This document shows, piece after piece, positions 34,901 through 46,455 of a DNA stretch of 64,000 bases; the stretch's first letter is position 1; each line of letters opens with the position of its first letter. The stretch is taken from the NCBI GenBank assembly GCA_028641055.1, contig CM054061.1, positions 30,305,523 to 30,369,522 of the forward strand, read 5' to 3'. The position numbers were made by a program, and so were the translations under genes. Under the pieces are notes generated by a model. The model did no database searches. It had not been told where the DNA came from and worked only from the letters and a program-made list of their open reading frames with translations. This DNA is from Alopecurus myosuroides. Taxonomy: Eukaryota; Streptophyta; Magnoliopsida; Poales; Poaceae.

Positions 34901-37900
34901 GGTATGCCCCGTAAGCCATTTTTCTACTGTTTAACGGACTATGAGTATCCTCTAGAAGTCCGGGTGTGACATGCGGCGACAAGGCCAATCCCTTTCAAGG
35001 GTGTGGACTATAAGAGGTGGCGCACGAGAGTAGTGCTATGGTTTCAAACCTTGCGCTGCTATGCGGCCACCAAGGGTAAGCCTGAGGGCGATCTCAATCC
35101 AGCACAACTGGAGGCCTTTGAGAATATGGACACTATGTTTAAAAGTGCCCTCCTCGGTATTATTGATGATTCCATTGTGGATCCGTATATGTCGTTTGAT
35201 AACGGCAAGGATATGTGGGCTGTACTCGAGGCCAAATTTGGGGCCTCGGATGCTGGCAGCGAGCTGTATGTCATGGAGCAATTCTATGACTATAGGATGA
35301 CTGATAAGCGCTCTGTTGTTCAACAGGCTCATGAGATACAGTCACTCGCTAAAGAACTTGAGCACTTTAAGTGTATGTTACCGGACAAGTTTGTGGCCGG
35401 AGGCATTATTGCCAAGCTTCCATCTTCATGGAGCACCTTTGCTACTTCTCTGAAACACAAGAGACAGGAATTTTCCGTTACGGACCTCATCGGATCTCTT
35501 GATGTGGAAGAGAAGGCGAGAGCAAAGGATACACGTGCTCGGGTTGCTAAGGTAGGTTGTTCTGCCCATGTGGTACAGAAGAAACACTACCAGCCCAACA
35601 AGCCTAAATATAACAAGAAGAAATCCGAGGGTAAAGGCAAACCCGATGGCAGGTTCAAGCCATCGCACTCTACCAACTTCAAGAAGAGGAAGGGGTCATG
35701 TCACGTTTGCGGTGAACTGACCCATTGGCTCCAAAATGCCCTAAGCGATATGAGTTGCAGCAACAAGAGAACAGCGGCAAGACCGCTAACATTGTCATTG
35801 GTGACACTGAGATGAAGGATACTGGGTACAGTACAGTTCCTACTATTCTTTCAGTTTGTCATTCACCTGAATGGTTAATTGACACAGGTGCCAATGTACA
35901 CGTTTGTGCTGATGCTTCCATGTTCTCTTCTTATCAGGTCACATGGACTTCCCCCGTGCTGATGGGGAACGGGTCACATGCTACTGTTCGTGGTGTTGGT
36001 ACGGTCGAACTGAAGTTTACTTCGGGGAAGGTCGTGCGACTGAAGAACGTTCATCATGTGCCCTCCATCAATAAAAATCTCGTGAGCGGCTCACGTTTAT
36101 GTCGAGATGGTTTTAAGTTGGTTTTCGAGTCCAATAAAGTTGTAATTTCCAAGTATGGAAAATTTATTGGTAAAGGCTATGAGTGCGGAGGCTTGTTCCG
36201 CTTATCCTTGTCAGATATATGCACCAAACTTATTAATAATGTTTGTCACGATAATGATTGTGATGTTTGGCATTCACGACTTTGTCATATTAATTTTGGT
36301 TGCATGACGCGGTTAGCAAATATGAGTTTAGTTCTCAAATTCAATACGATTAAAGGTTCCAAATGTCAAGTGTGTGTTCAAGCTAAGCAACCTCGCAAGT
36401 CTCACAAGACTGCGGAGGCGAGAGACTTGGCACCACTAGAACTTATACATTCTGATCTTTGTGAGATGAATGGCGTATTGACAAAAGGTGGAAAGAAATA
36501 TTTCATGACACTTATTGATGACTCCATTAGATCAAGAATTATAAGGCCGAAGCTGAGAACCAACTTGATTGTAAAATTAAACGGCTTAGGTCTGATCGTG
36601 GTGGAGAGTATTTTTCCAATGAGTTTAATTCTTTTTGTGCTGAACACGGTATTATTCATGAGAGGACGCCTCCCTACTCACCTCAGTCAAATGGGGTGGC
36701 TGAAAGAAAGAACCGAACGTTGTCTGATTTGGTTAATGCCATGTTAGACACTTCGGGTCTCGCCAAGGCATGGTGGGGGGAGGCACTAATGACTGCGTGT
36801 CATGTCCTAAACCGAGTTCCCACAAAGAATAAAACCATTACTCCATTTGAGGAATGGGAAAGGAAAAGTTTGAAACTCTCCTACCTACGTACTTGGGGTT
36901 GTTTGGCAGCAGTCAATATACCAATTCCCAAGAAGCGCAAGCTTGGACCAAAGACTGTTGATTGTGTTCTTTTAGGCTATGCTTTTAATAGCATTGGTTA
37001 TAGATTCTTGATAGTAAAATCTGAGGTATCCGACATGCATGTTGGTACGATTATGGAGTCGAATGATGCGACTTTCTTTGAGAACATATTTCCTATGAAG
37101 GATATGTCTAGCTCATCAAATCAGGAGAAACCTGTTTCGTCTAGTCAGGAATTAGCTGAGATTCCTGAATCCACCATTCCGATAGAACACGTTGAGAAAC
37201 CCGAGGAGGATGACAATAAAGTTCCTGTAAGGAGAAAGAGACAGAGGACTGCAAAGTCCTTTGGTAATGATTTCATTGTGTACCTCGTGGATGACACACC
37301 CAGAACTATTTCAGAAGCCTATGCGTCTCTTGATGCTGACTACTGGAAGGAGGCTGTCCGTTGCGAGATGGGTTCCATCTTGGCTAACGGAACCTGGGAA
37401 ATCACTGGTCGTCCTTATGGGTGTAAACCTGTAGGATGTAAGTGGGTGTTCAAGAAAAAGCTTAGGCGTGATGGTACAATTGGAAAGTACAAGGCAAGGC
37501 TTGTGGCCAAGGGTTATACCCAAAAAGAAGGTGAAGATTTCTTTGATACTTACTCACCTGTGGCTAGACTGACCACTATTCGTGTGCTACTCTCACTGGC
37601 TGCCTCGCACGGTCTTCTCGTTCATCAAATGGACGTTCAGACGGCTTTCCTTAATGGAGACTTGGACGAGGAAATTTATATGGAGCACCCAGATGGTTTT
37701 GTAGTACCCGGTCAAGAAGGCAAGGTGTGCAAGTTATTGAAGTCATTATACGGCCTCAAGCAAGCACCTAAGCAATGGCATGAAAAGTTCGAAAGGACTT
37801 TGACTGCTGAAGGCTTTGTTGTAAACGAAGCTGATAAATGTGTGTACTATCGCCATGGTGGGGGCGAGGGAGTTATTCTATGTCTATACGTTGATGACAT

Positions 37901-39399
37901 ATTGATCCTTGGGACCAATCTTGATTTAATCAAGGAAGTTAAGGATTTCTTATCTCGCTGTTTTGAGATGAAGGATCTAGGAGTAGCTGATGTTATATTG
38001 AACATCAAGCTATTGAGAGATGATTATGGTGGGATCACACTGCTTCAATCTCACTATGTGGAAAAGGTCTTGAGTCGCTTCGGGTATAGTGACTTCAATC
38101 CTTCTTCAACTCCATATGATGCTAGTGTGTTGGTTCGAAAGAATCAACGGATTGCTAGAGATCAACTGAGATATTCTCAGATTATACGCTCGCTTATGTA
38201 TTTGGCGAGTGCCACGAGGCCTGACATCTCTTTTGTTGTGAGCAAATTGAGCCGGTTTGTTTCCAATCCGGGAGATGATCATTGGCGTGCGCTTGAGAGA
38301 GTTATGCGCTATTTAAAAGGCACTGTGAGCTATGAAATTCACTATACCGGATACCCGAGGGTTCTGGAAGGATATAGTGATTCTAATTGGATATCTGATG
38401 CTGATGAGCTTAAGGCCACTAGTGGTTATGTTTTTACACTTGGTGGTGGCGCTGTTTCCTGGAAGTCTTGCAAGCAGACCATCTTAACGAGGTCAACTAT
38501 GGAAGCAGAACTCGCAGCATTAGACACAACCACTTTTGAAGCAGAGTGGCTTCGTGAGCTCTTGATGGACTTGCCTATGGTTGAAAAACCCAATACCCGC
38601 AATCCTAATGAACTGTGATAATCAAACTGTGATCATCAAAGTGAACAGTTCTAAGGATAATGCAAAGTCACCAAGACATGTGAAGAGGAGATTGAAATCT
38701 GTCAGAAAATTGAAGAACTCCGGAGTTATTGCGTTGGATTATATCCAATCATCTATGAACTTGGCAGATCCCTTCACAAAGGGTTTATCATGGAATGTGA
38801 TAGATAATGCATCGAGGGAGATGGGTTTGAGACCCACGTTATGAGTTGCCCACAGTGGTAACCCACTCTATGTGATCGGAGATCCCATGAATTAGAAGTG
38901 GGAGACAACTGTTGGTCGGCTGAGAGGAGAGTATCCTTATACTTTATTCCACTCCATGAAGATGCAATACTCTCCTGATCTGTATGGTAGGTTGACATTT
39001 GTCTTAATGTGTTCCAAGTGGCTTATTTATATAAGCAGAGATGTGTCCTACAGAATATCTCCTGAGGAACTCACCTATATGAGTCTGACTGTTAAACGTT
39101 GCAGTCTATGAGAATCGGGTGCTCTCTAATAAACTCATGAAAGGCCTTCGGAGTATGATGCATACGCTCCAAACCGCGGGGAAGCCTTGCGGAAGACTAG
39201 TATCGGTTCAGACGTTGTGTGAAACTGGTATCACAGCAAACTTGTAGTTCAAGGCGTAGTCCACTATTCAAGTTGTGAACTAGTGTAGCGTGATGTTCTA
39301 AGTGGAAGTTCAACTTAACAGTCTCCACTAAACACCGGTATATAAACATTGTTTTGGAACAAAGTTTATGAAATGTGCTAATGACACTTTGTGGGGGAT

Positions 39400-40366
39400 T
39401 GTTGGAATTTATGGGCTGCAGTGTGGCCCAACTAAGCCCAATAAATCCTGAAATTGTCATGGCCCATTCATGAATAATGCGTGGAGTGAGTGGGACTAAA
39501 GTTTAGTCCCATACTGCTAGTTTGGAGAGAATGGAACCACCTTATAAGGTGAGCCATACTAGCTCATGTATGAGTTGGCAAGGCAAGAGGAGACGTGTGC
39601 CACACGCGCGCTCCTCCTCCGCCGCCCGCCTCGCCACGCCTCGCCTCGTCACGACACGTCACGACGCGCCGCGCCGCGAGTTGTGGGAATGAGCCGAGCC
39701 GAGAGCGTTTATTTTGTCGATTGGGAAAAACTTAATGAGTCATTAACTTGGTAATTAGCGGACGCGTTAATTCCTAAACTGTTTCTGTTTCCTTTCTGGG
39801 TCGTGAAACTGAACCGACTCAGACGTGGAGTTACGTCCACGTCTCTCCCAGCCGCATATAAATACGCGCATACGGTAAACCCTAGGATACCACTTCGTCT
39901 TATGGTTTCGCACCGTTCCAAAGCACTGCGCCGCCAATCAAGTCTTCTCCATCCCTCCTTCCGGCGTGCACCGCTAGTGGGGACAGCAGGCCTCCGGAAC
40001 CCCGCCTCTTGTGATCCTGTACGGGAGAGGGGCGATCAGGTTTTTGGGGAGCGCACTCGCGCGACTGCTGACGGCGACTACTTCCCCAACGACGACTTCT
40101 TACCCGACCTCGGCAACCTCTTCATCGACGACATGGGCGACAACATGGACAACAACAACGGTGGTGCCGCTACCGCTGCATCGTACGTATCTCTATTCCA
40201 TCTGTATGAGATATTACTAGAATTCCTATGTCTAGTTCTTGCCGTAGATCGGATCTGTTCTTCCATTGTGCTAGATATTTGCATGCTTAGTATAATTGCT
40301 ACTGTCATGATTTACTTAATGCTATTTCGGATTAAATCATATGCTAAATTGCTTATATATTCAACA
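39400..40366 (+). repeat. Copia LTR 3 (967 bp), right end of the compound
   Basis: TATA box TATAAATA at 39857-39864. Followed by CCACA (40367-40371), which matches the duplication left of LTR 1. It retains an in-LTR gag ATG at 40133. Confidence 0.93.
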
Positions 40367-40371
40367 CCACA

Positions 40372-41268
40372 TACATCTGTTGTTTTCAAGTTTCCACAAC
40401 ATCTTTTACAGCAAGCTTGTATTCATTTTCACTCAATCTTAGACTAAATCAAAAGGCTCGTTTATAGATTTTATGAAAAAAATCCAGTAACAATCTTTTG
40501 GGAGTATATGCATGGTACATGGACAAATGATAAATGGAATGGTGAAAAGAGAGGAATCAATAAAAAAATTCTTTGCTCTTCAGGAAAGAGAGGAATCAAT
40601 CAATAAAATAATTCTTTGCTCTTGAGGACAATATCCCTCACCCAATTATCAAGGTTTTTTAAGTATTTTCCTTCAACCGGTCCTCGAGTTATTTACAAGT
40701 ATTCTGAAACCACAAACAGGTACACTAGATACTTAGTAGGCCACCTTTCCACTCAGACAATTACAAACTTTAGCATAACTCTCTATCTCACTTGGCTAGG
40801 TGAGTGGACGTACAACCCAGCCACTCTGATTTTTCTTAGTCTTTGAAAATGCAAAAAAAAAAAAAAACTCATAGTGGGTGTGTGACTTTCCACTTCTTTC
40901 CAAATAGAAATATTGCATGATATCCACTAAGACCATTAAAATCTAACTCTTATCAAAATTATTTTTCCAGCATACCATAGTTTCAAAAAGATATAGCAAT
41001 ATCTTTTTGCGGGTAAGATGTAGTCATATCTTGGCATTCACGGCCATTACGAAATAATCCATAAATAGCACAATGGTGATACATGTCATTCTTAAGACCA
41101 CACTCCCCGTCTCAGAATAACTGTCGTAACTGGGATTTTACAAAAACATCCTCCAGTTTTTTTTCCTCAACCCGCACTCCAGCCCTGTCAGAGACATGAG
41201 TCACTGCGAACTGCTATGGTCCTTCGCTGCAATCCCCTCGCCGCCGTGCTCCCGTCGCCTCACCGCCG
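40372..41268. other. Intergenic stretch between Copia and Reina elements
   Basis: AT-rich, with no gene recognised. It contains a local tandem duplication (about 40546-40625, GAAAGAGAGGAATCAAT...ATTCTTTGCTCTT twice) and an A-rich run near 40850. The last 100 bases become GC-rich (CCGCCGTGCTCCCGTCGCC), like a gene 5' leader, and continue in character at 46732 beyond the Reina insertion. Confidence 0.45.
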
Positions 41269-41273
41269 CGCTC

Positions 41274-41563
41274 TGTAACAACTACAGAGTGATGTTCAGA
41301 GTGTTGGTGTAACGATTCCAGTGTGTGTTGGGCCGTGGGCCGTATCGGGTGCCAGTGGGCTGTAGTGTGTGTGCAGACCGGGTTATATAACGGTCGGAGC
41401 TCTCGTTCCAAGGTATCGATGAATTGAAAGAACTATTACCTGCTCTCTCCCTTTGTCTTTCTCTGATCCCCTTCTCTCTCGTTTCCGTCTGCATCTCTCT
41501 CACCTCTCGTCGACGACGCAAACCCTAACACCGGCAATCACACCGGTGGCCTCGGGTATTACA
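41274..41563 (+). repeat. Reina-like 5' LTR (290 bp)
   Basis: TATA-like TATATAA at 41394-41400. Ends GGTATTACA at 41563. Confidence 0.95.
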
Positions 41564-41565
41564 CC

Positions 41566-41578
41566 TGGTATCAGAGCC
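41566..41578 (+). other. Primer binding site (initiator-Met tRNA type), Reina-like
   Basis: TGGTATCAGAGCC two bases inside the 5' LTR end. Confidence 0.93.
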
Positions 41579-41751
41579 AACGCTCGCCGCCGCGCTCTCA
41601 AACCTCGACGCCATCCAGTAACATCGACCGATTGGTTGGGGAATCCTCCGGGAATCCTCTGTAAATCCGAGATCGGCGTTTGGGTGGTACAGAGTGAGTC
41701 GCAACGGCGCCGCTGAAGGTCTCGACCCCGTCGGCGCAAACCCGTTTGGTG

Positions 41752-44700
41752 ATGGAGGGACTGGAGGATCTGAAGAAGGCTCTGCTGGATCGATTCACCA
41801 AAATTGAGGAGAAGTTCGGAGCTCTGGATAAGGTGGAGGAACACCTGGTGGAAATCGACGGGAAGTTGAGCAAGCATGCGGAGAGCATGGAGCAGATGCA
41901 GGTCAAGGTCGATCTATCCATGGAGTCCATCGGAAAAGTGCAGGCTGAACAGAACCGAGCGGCGAGATCGCTGAAAGGACCTGAGCCACCACCCCTGACC
42001 ATTCCTGTGCGAGATACCTCGAGCATAATGGGGGCTCCACCAGGAGGGAGACCGCTAGGGATGCCGGTGGCGAACCAGTCGATGCAGATAATGACTACCA
42101 CGACAAGCACAACACAACCACCGCGTCAACAGCAGGCAGGGGCACCCAAGGTAACATTACCACCAGCCACTCCCACTCCGACATCGGCAGAGAGTTCTGT
42201 ATTGCGAGCAGAGATGGGTGCGACACGAAGTGAAACAGGAGGGGACGAGCAGAGGAAGGGTTGGATGCCAAAGATGGATTTCCCAAAGTTCGATGGAACA
42301 GATGTCAGAATTTGGGTGGATACTTGCAATACATTTTTTCAGTTGTATAACATTGCAGAAGGCTTCAAGGTTTCGGCAGCTACAATGTACATGAAGGGAA
42401 GTGCAGCACATTGGTACCAGGCCTATAAATTGACAAGCCCGTGGCATAATTGGGCAGAGTTTTCTGTAGCTGTGGTAACAGAATTTGAGGGAAATGCATT
42501 GCGGGATAAAACTAGAGAGCTTCTCACACTCAAACAAACTGGAACAGTGGAGGAGTACAAGAGGCAGTTTGACATACTGGTGTACCAAATCAAGCTGTAT
42601 GATCCCCATGTGGGTGGGATGCTTTTGGTTCAGCAGTTTATTCTGGGATTGAAGGAGGAGTTGCGTGCTGCTGTGGAAGTACAGATGCCGGACACCGTGA
42701 GTGAAGCTGCAGCATTTGCTGCAGTACAGGAAGGGGTGCTGGAAAGAGCCAAAAGTAGCTACAAAGGGGGCTACAAGAAGAACAGTACAACCTCTGGGAA
42801 GGAAGCAGCAGTGACATATACACCACAGCATAACAAATTTGAAAAAGGAGAATTGTGGAAGGCCAGACAATTAAAGGACTACAGAAGGGCCAATGGATTA
42901 TGTTTCAAGTGTGGGGAGAAATTTAACCCAGGGCACCAGTGTGTCATACCACCCATGATCCAAGCAAAAGCAGCACAGGCCACAGAAATTTTATCAGATG
43001 AGATATTGGATCAGTTGGAAATTTCTTCTGAATACACAGAATGCCATGTTTCTGCTAATGCCCTCTCAGGAGCCACTGATAATGGCACCATCCAGCTTCA
43101 GACACTGGTAGGGGGAAAAACTGTGTTGCTACTCATAGATTCAGGTAGCTCACACAGCTTCTTGGATCAGTCAATGGTTCAGCAGTTAAAATTAACCACA
43201 ATACCTGTAGCCAAGACCAGAGTGAAGGTGGCAAATGGGGAAATGGTCATGTGCACAGAAGCAGTGCCAGAATTCACTTGGTGGGTCCAAGGTCATACTT
43301 TCACTCAGGAAATGAAGGTTATCAATCTTGGGGGCTATGATGGAATACTGGGAATGGATTGGCTGAAAAGATGGGGTTTAATGAATTGTGAGTGGAATAA
43401 AAAGTGGATCCAGTTCATGGATAAAGGAAAACAAGTCACACTGCAAGGACTGCAACCTGGTCAGCAAACAGAGTTACAAGCATTATCTGCAGAACAATTA
43501 GAAAAGGCTTTTGTAGCAAATGATGTGTGGATTTTGGCAGAAATATCATGGGATAATCATACACAAGAACCACAAGTGGCAGAAACAACTAGTCCTGAGT
43601 TGCAACAAATTTTAAATCAATTTGAAGGGGTATTTAAAGAGCCAGACTCCTTGCCACCACACAGGGAGTTTGATCATGCCATCCACCTGCAGCCAGGGTC
43701 CCAGCCAATGAATGTGAGGCCTTATAGGTACTCTCCCTTGCAGAAAGATGAAATAGAGAGGCAAGTGGCTGATATGTTGGAAAAAGGGATTATCACAGCA
43801 AGCATGAGTCCATATGCCTCACCTGTGTTGTTAGTCAAGAAAAAGGATGGAAGCTGGAGATTTTGTATTGACTATCGAAAGCTCAATAACTCCACTGTCA
43901 AAAGTAAATTTCCTATGCCAGTGGTGGATGAGTTGCTGGATGAGTTAGCAGGAGCAAAAATTTTCTCAAAGCTGGATCTGAGAGCAGGGTACCACCAAAT
44001 CAGAATGCTACCTGAAGATGAGTTTAAAACTTCTTTCAAGACTCATCATGGCCAGTACCAATTCAGAGTAATGCCATTTGGCCTTACCAATGCTCCTGCT
44101 ACATTCCAGTGCATCATGAACTCTATTTTCAGGGCATTTGTTCGAAAGTTTGTGCTAGTCTTTATGGATGATATCCTGGTATACAGCAAGGATATGACCA
44201 CACACATCAGTCACTTACAACAAGTGTTCTCAGTGTTACAGCAACACCAGTTTTATGTGAAGAAAAGCAAGTGTTCCTTTGGGCAGTCACAACTGGAATA
44301 TTTAGGCCACATAATTTCTGACAAAGGGGTTGCAACTGATACAGAAAAGACACAGGCTATGGTAGAATGGCCAACTCCTTCTAATGTCACTGAATTGAGG
44401 GGTTTTCTGGGGCTTACAGGATATTACAGGAAGTTTGTCAAAGGATATGGGGTTATAGCAAAACCACTGACAAATCTATTGAAGAAGTCGGGGTTTTCAT
44501 GGTCTCCTGAGGCACAACAAGCATTTGATGCTTTAAAGCAGGCTATGAGCACCACACCTGTACTAGCCATGCCTGATTTCAGTAAGCCATTTTGTGTGGA
44601 AACTGATGCATGTGCATCAGGGATTGGGGCAGTGCTCATGCAAGAGGGGCACCCTATTGCTTACTACAGCAAGGCCCTCAGTATCAACAACAGGAAATTG

Positions 44701-46455
44701 TCCATCTATGAGAAGGAATTCTTGGCAATTATGATGGCTATTGATAAGTGGAGAGCTTACCTGGCCAGAGGACCATTTGTGATAAAAACTGATCATAAAA
44801 GCCTTTGTAATTTGCAGGAACAAGTGTTGTCTTCTGAGTTGCAGCAAAAAGCCATGGCTAAGTTGGCTGGACTGACATTTAGCTTCCAGTATAAAAAGGG
44901 ACAGGACAATGTAGTAGCTGATGCATTGTCAAGGGTGGGCCATACATTCAGCATGTATGCTGTATCAGCAGGGCACCCAGTGTGGATCCAGGAAGTGCTC
45001 AACTCCTATGCAGTGGATCCCCAGGCACAAAAATTGGTGACAGAGTTGGCTGTAGAAGGAACAAACTCAGAAGGATTTTCCTTGCAACAAGGCTTAATCA
45101 AATTCAAGGATAAGGTGTGGATAGGAGCAAATTCTGGACTGCAACACAAGATCATACAAGCATTTCATGCCAGTGCAATGGGAGGGCACTCGGGTATGCA
45201 AGCAACCTACAAAAGAATTAAGAAAGTTTTTGCTTGGACTGGTCTGAAAACAGCAGTAGAAGATTTTGTGAAGCAATGTGCTGTGTGTCAGCAAGCAAAG
45301 CATGAACATTGCAAGACTCCAGGGTTATTGCAGCCTCTGAAGATTCCAAAGGGAGCTTGGCAGGAGATATCTATGGATTTTATTGAGGGCTTGCCTACAT
45401 CAGCTGGGTATAGTGTAATTCTGGTGGTGGTGGATAGATTTACAAAATATGCCCATTTCATTCCCCTTAAACATCCTTACTCAGCAGCCACAGTGGCCAA
45501 AGCAGTATTCAATACAGTGATCAAACTACACAGCTTTCCAGTGTCAATTGTATCAGACAGAGACAAGGTCTTCACCAGTCATTTTTGGAAGGAGCTGTTC
45601 AAATTGTTTGACACCAAACTCAACATGAGCACAGCTTACCATCCACAGAGTGATGGGCAAACAGAAAGAGTAAACCAGTCCTTAGAGATGTATCTCAGAT
45701 GTGCCACACATGATCATCCCAAGAAATGGTATAACTGGCTAGCTATGGCAGAATTTTGGTACAACACTTCGTATCATGCTTCTATTGGTTGCTCTCCCTT
45801 CCAAGCTTTATACAATCATGAGCCACACTATGGCCTGTTGCCGGATTTAAATATTGTAGTCCATCAGGATGTCAAGGATTTCTTACAGGAGAGACAATCT
45901 TGCTCAGAGCTACTGAAATTCCACTTGGAGAGAGCTCAACGGCGTCAGAAACACTATGCAGATCAAAAAAGGTCAGAAAGGGTGTTCCAGGTTGGGGAGA
46001 AGGTGTATCTGAAGCTGCAGCCGTACGCGCAAACATCAGTGGTCAATCGGCCATGCCCCAAGCTTGCATATAAGTTCTATGGTCCTTTTGTCATTGAGGC
46101 CAAGATTGGAGAGGTGGCATACAGGGTGCAACTTCCTGCAGCCAGTCAGATACATCCGGTATTCCATGTCTCGCAACTGAAGCCATTCACACCTGATTAC
46201 ACGCCGGTATCATCAGAATTGCCCACACAAGTTGAGTTAGATGCTGACGAACTAGTGCCAGAGGAAATATTGGACAGGCGTCTAAGCAAGAAAGGTAACA
46301 AAGCTCAGCTCCAGGTATTGATCAAGTGGTCTTCAATTCCAGCATCTGCAGCGACCTGGGAAGATTACGAGGTGCTCAAGTTGCGCTTTCCATCGGCACC
46401 AGCTTGGGGGCAAGCTGGAACTCAAGGGGGAGGCACTGTAACAACTACAGAGTGA
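41752..46455 (+). CDS. Reina-like gag-pol polyprotein, intact (1567 aa)
   Basis: One uninterrupted frame from ATG 41752. Order: a coiled-coil-like N terminus (heptads in about the first 70 residues); gag capsid (WYQAYKL region); a knuckle CFKCGEKFNPGHQC; aspartic protease DSGSSHS (Asp about 463); RT with FMDD (residues 804-807); RNase H (ETDACASGIGAVLMQ); integrase zinc domain (CAVCQQAKH) and catalytic triad D1209, D1269, E1305 in a D,D35E spacing; GPF/SH3-like module (YGPFVIEAKIGEVAYRV); chromodomain near residues 1505-1560 (ILDRRLSKKGN...WEDYEVL). Protease, RT and integrase residues are intact. The last six codons and the stop lie inside the 3' LTR (stop 46453-46455). The chromodomain is thought to steer integration in this lineage. 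Confidence 0.95.
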   Translation: MEGLEDLKKALLDRFTKIEEKFGALDKVEEHLVEIDGKLSKHAESMEQMQVKVDLSMESIGKVQAEQNRAARSLKGPEPPPLTIPVRDTSSIMGAPPGGRPLGMPVANQSMQIMTTTTSTTQPPRQQQAGAPKVTLPPATPTPTSAESSVLRAEMGATRSETGGDEQRKGWMPKMDFPKFDGTDVRIWVDTCNTFFQLYNIAEGFKVSAATMYMKGSAAHWYQAYKLTSPWHNWAEFSVAVVTEFEGNALRDKTRELLTLKQTGTVEEYKRQFDILVYQIKLYDPHVGGMLLVQQFILGLKEELRAAVEVQMPDTVSEAAAFAAVQEGVLERAKSSYKGGYKKNSTTSGKEAAVTYTPQHNKFEKGELWKARQLKDYRRANGLCFKCGEKFNPGHQCVIPPMIQAKAAQATEILSDEILDQLEISSEYTECHVSANALSGATDNGTIQLQTLVGGKTVLLLIDSGSSHSFLDQSMVQQLKLTTIPVAKTRVKVANGEMVMCTEAVPEFTWWVQGHTFTQEMKVINLGGYDGILGMDWLKRWGLMNCEWNKKWIQFMDKGKQVTLQGLQPGQQTELQALSAEQLEKAFVANDVWILAEISWDNHTQEPQVAETTSPELQQILNQFEGVFKEPDSLPPHREFDHAIHLQPGSQPMNVRPYRYSPLQKDEIERQVADMLEKGIITASMSPYASPVLLVKKKDGSWRFCIDYRKLNNSTVKSKFPMPVVDELLDELAGAKIFSKLDLRAGYHQIRMLPEDEFKTSFKTHHGQYQFRVMPFGLTNAPATFQCIMNSIFRAFVRKFVLVFMDDILVYSKDMTTHISHLQQVFSVLQQHQFYVKKSKCSFGQSQLEYLGHIISDKGVATDTEKTQAMVEWPTPSNVTELRGFLGLTGYYRKFVKGYGVIAKPLTNLLKKSGFSWSPEAQQAFDALKQAMSTTPVLAMPDFSKPFCVETDACASGIGAVLMQEGHPIAYYSKALSINNRKLSIYEKEFLAIMMAIDKWRAYLARGPFVIKTDHKSLCNLQEQVLSSELQQKAMAKLAGLTFSFQYKKGQDNVVADALSRVGHTFSMYAVSAGHPVWIQEVLNSYAVDPQAQKLVTELAVEGTNSEGFSLQQGLIKFKDKVWIGANSGLQHKIIQAFHASAMGGHSGMQATYKRIKKVFAWTGLKTAVEDFVKQCAVCQQAKHEHCKTPGLLQPLKIPKGAWQEISMDFIEGLPTSAGYSVILVVVDRFTKYAHFIPLKHPYSAATVAKAVFNTVIKLHSFPVSIVSDRDKVFTSHFWKELFKLFDTKLNMSTAYHPQSDGQTERVNQSLEMYLRCATHDHPKKWYNWLAMAEFWYNTSYHASIGCSPFQALYNHEPHYGLLPDLNIVVHQDVKDFLQERQSCSELLKFHLERAQRRQKHYADQKRSERVFQVGEKVYLKLQPYAQTSVVNRPCPKLAYKFYGPFVIEAKIGEVAYRVQLPAASQIHPVFHVSQLKPFTPDYTPVSSELPTQVELDADELVPEEILDRRLSKKGNKAQLQVLIKWSSIPASAATWEDYEVLKLRFPSAPAWGQAGTQGGGTVTTTE

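Larger units (their letters stand above)
20178..34971 (+). mobile_element. Gypsy chromovirus (Tekay-like), 14.8 kb, nested in Copia
   Basis: A complete LTR retrotransposon bounded by TGCGG duplications (20173-20177 and 34972-34976). LTRs of 4404 and 4417 bp begin TGTAACATCC and end GACA. The internal region has an initiator-Met primer site, an extra upstream frame, gag-pol in Gypsy order (RT-RNase H-integrase) with a C-terminal chromodomain, and a G-rich polypurine tract. Long LTRs plus a chromodomain suggest the Tekay/Del lineage (inference). The coding region is damaged. Confidence 0.93.
30555..34971 (+). repeat. Gypsy (Tekay-like) 3' LTR, 4.4 kb
   Basis: The partner of 20178-24581, near-identical over most of its length. 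Differences seen are a 12-bp extra piece near 30646, the divergent island 31628-31842 and an extra TTTTTCT-type piece near 34920. It is followed by the TGCGG target duplication, then Copia gag sequence. Confidence 0.92.
19889..38844 (+). pseudogene. Copia gag-pol, internal unit 2 (split by Gypsy, broken)
   Basis: Starts at the in-LTR ATG 19889, with a possible intron 19939-20142. It is interrupted at 20177 by the Gypsy insertion and resumes after the duplicated TGCGG at 34976. Gag (to about 35720) keeps an intact CHVCGE knuckle. A lost G near 35728 shifts frame. Protease and the integrase zinc domain (KCQVCVQAKQ) follow. A 49-bp deletion relative to unit 1 near 36533 removes part of the integrase core and shifts frame. 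RT and RNase H are open from 36696, with YVDD near 37890. An extra C near 38590 shifts the last 80 codons, which finish at 38844. Its lesions differ from those of unit 1, so the two decayed separately. Confidence 0.88.
13698..40366 (+). mobile_element. Copia compound (LTR-internal-LTR-internal-LTR) with nested Gypsy
   Basis: Three direct LTR copies (13698-14638, 19166-20122, 39400-40366), all beginning TGTTGGAATT and ending ATTCAACA, alternate with two internal regions. Only the outermost ends are flanked by a matching 5-bp duplication: CCACA at 13693-13697 and 40367-40371. This makes it one integrated locus. The second internal region is interrupted by a complete Gypsy element (20178-34971). 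The gene order protease-integrase-RT-RNase H is Copia-type. Both internal regions carry independent damage. The likely origin is unequal recombination that added an LTR plus internal unit, followed by the Gypsy insertion. Confidence 0.92.

Noticed and set aside
41453..41716. 87-codon frame over the Reina primer site
   Set aside because: It spans the LTR and leader; the start of gag-pol at 41752 is separate and well supported.
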